Assembly (NCBI GenBank): GCA_038248655.1
Contig: JBBRXG010000001.1
Coordinates: 39,204 to 103,203 of the forward strand
Reading direction: 5' to 3'
DNA: 64,000 nucleotides
From: DATBLE01 sp038248655
GTDB lineage: Bacteria > Actinomycetota > Thermoleophilia > Gaiellales > Gaiellaceae
The notes under the pieces are model-generated. The model saw nothing but the letters and a program-made list of their open reading frames with translations. It was not told the origin of the DNA and searched no databases. A program made the position numbers and the translations under genes. Below, piece by piece: positions 62,831 to 64,000 of this stretch. The first letter of the stretch is position 1. Every line of letters begins with the position of its first letter.

Positions 62831-64000
62831 TCAGCGTTGTATCGATGGGAGCGTCGGGAGCAGCGGAGGTATGGCGGCCGCGGTGTCGTAGCGGCCGCGG
62901 AGTCGCGCGTACGCGTGGGCAAATTCGTGGAGGAGTGCGGTTGCGAGGTGGCGCAGGAGCACGCGGCTGACGCGGATGCCGTTTCCGGTCTTCCATTTCA
63001 GCTCGTCTTCGCCGACGAGGTTGGCGCGGTTGGCGACGGTGAGCGCGTGGTCGAGGGCACGTAGCCGCCGCCGGCGCTCGCTGTCGGGCAGGGTGCTGAG
63101 CGCTTGGACTTCGGCGAGGATGCGCACGGCCGATTGGAGGTGAGAGTCGACGACAGTGTGGGTGGCGGCGTCGATCAGGCCGGCTTCGAACTTCAGGTCG
63201 TTGAGTGCTGCTCCGACCTTGTAGGTGGTGGCCACGATCTGCTCGCGGGTCATCCAGTCGGTCTCGTAGGAGAGCATGTCCTGCCACGTTGGGCCGAGAA
63301 GGGCGTCGCGGTGGTCGGCGAGGGTGAAGAGCCGCCGGTGGAACCCGAGACTGTCCGCGTGCTCGTAGGCGCGGCTGCCCGGGTCGAGGAACGGGCCGAG
63401 CGGGGCGACGTAGAACTGCAGGCGGGGGTCGGCGCCGAAGCGTTCGACCAGGTGTCGGCAGTAGTCGACGGTGGCCATTGCTTTCTCCGCTGTCTGGCCG
63501 GACAGGCCGACCATGAAGAACAGGTCGAGCTTCTCGCAACCTTCGTCGAGTGCCGCTCGCAGTGTCTCCTCGACGGCGGCGTTGCTGACGGCGAACTTGC
63601 CGTTGCGTCGGCGGATCTCGGGGTCGGGTGACTCGATCGTGATCTGCAGGCTCCACGCGCTGGTCGCAGCCGCGACCTCGGCGAAGAACGCACCGTCGGC
63701 CGGGAAGAACACCTCGATCACCAGCTCGTTGTCGATCTTGGCGGCGGCGAACAGCTCGAAGAACCTTCTGCTGCGGGCGATGCCGCCGACGCGTGGGTCG
63801 TGGACCATGAAGATCGGCGCCCGGGAGAAGGTCGAGATCAGCTTGGCGTCGGCGACGAGCTTGTCCGGCGAGCGCATCCCGGCGTGCGCCCGGCCGGCAA
63901 CCTCCCGGTAGGCGGAGCGGGACCCGCCGCAGATCGCGCAGTCGTAGGGGCAGCCGCGGGAGTTGAGCAGCATCGTCGACGGGTAACGCAGCCAATCGAG
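62831..64000 (-). CDS. radical SAM protein, B12-binding type, C-terminal part (5' end outside window)
   Basis: About 390 residues up to the window edge. The 4Fe-4S site is RGCPYDCAICGG (CxxxCxxC) near the start of the visible part, followed by IFMVHDPRVGG, ELVIEVFFPADGAFF and ITIESPDPEIRRRNGKF, and a C-terminal helical region. This matches radical SAM enzymes of the B12-binding (Ta0216-like) group; the cobalamin domain would lie upstream, outside the window. Reaction unknown. Upstream codons LDWLRYPST continue the frame past 63973, so the ATG there is not necessarily the start. Confidence 0.8.
   Translation of the reverse strand, partial: LDWLRYPSTMLLNSRGCPYDCAICGGSRSAYREVAGRAHAGMRSPDKLVADAKLISTFSRAPIFMVHDPRVGGIARSRRFFELFAAAKIDNELVIEVFFPADGAFFAEVAAATSAWSLQITIESPDPEIRRRNGKFAVSNAAVEETLRAALDEGCEKLDLFFMVGLSGQTAEKAMATVDYCRHLVERFGADPRLQFYVAPLGPFLDPGSRAYEHADSLGFHRRLFTLADHRDALLGPTWQDMLSYETDWMTREQIVATTYKVGAALNDLKFEAGLIDAATHTVVDSHLQSAVRILAEVQALSTLPDSERRRRLRALDHALTVANRANLVGEDELKWKTGNGIRVSRVLLRHLATALLHEFAHAYARLRGRYDTAAAIPPLLPTLPSIQR

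Overview
The window is high-GC, densely packed chromosomal DNA from an actinobacterium. The order tilS-hpt-ftsH-(...)-folP-folB-folK-DUF2469-coaX-(...)-lysS-(...)-clpC on one strand is the conserved block known from Mycobacterium and relatives. Together with a ClpC1-type clpC, a DUF2469 protein, an F420/PPOX-type flavoprotein and frequent GTG/TTG starts, this points to Actinobacteriota. The class Thermoleophilia (Gaiella/Solirubrobacter-like) is my best guess; no 16S gene is present to settle it. I see no tRNA, rRNA, CRISPR array or transposase.

Layout. 1-1006: end of a nucleotide-sugar epimerase and an RmlC-like epimerase. 1155-5457: a dead radA fragment fused to a duplicated clpC tail, a ferritin-like protein, a cupredoxin and clpC, all on the minus strand. 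5539-30282: a 25-kb surface polysaccharide island with an epimerase, priming glycosyltransferase, deacetylases, polymerase/ligase, Wzc-type tyrosine kinase, methyltransferases, five further glycosyltransferases, a Wzx-like flippase, two FemAB/BioF2-like acyltransferases, an APH-type kinase, a secreted FN3 protein and an unusual PRTase-kinase-HAD fusion. In mycobacteria lysS and clpC lie almost next to each other, so the island appears to sit inside that ancestral junction.

30321-43684: housekeeping minus-strand block (lysS, greA, an ATP-grasp/FAD oxidoreductase pair, coaX, DUF2469, folK, folB, folP, ftsH, hpt, tilS), with plus-strand dusB, a beta-hydroxyacid dehydrogenase and a frameshifted DUF4234 gene between. 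43716-50699: PPOX protein, GNAT, purine nucleoside phosphorylase, lipid kinase, L,D-transpeptidase, thioesterase and VanW protein. 50732-58562: a fatty-acid/CoA regulon (two acyl-CoA dehydrogenases, SDR, enoyl-CoA hydratase, MFS transporter, TetR repressor, CaiB-type CoA-transferase), in which a 15-bp sequence is shared by the operators of tetR and the first dehydrogenase operon. 58551-64000: HAD phosphatase, SHOCT protein, APC-like permease, a frameshifted sugar porter and a radical SAM protein cut by the window edge.

Two patterns run across the window. First, about 20 genes have a TANNNT-type -10 box ending only 5-9 nt before the start codon and no Shine-Dalgarno sequence, which predicts leaderless transcripts. 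Second, small palindromic repeats with cores GGGTCAGACCC, GGACATGTCC and GGTGCCTGGCACC occur between genes from 38.7 to 60 kb.
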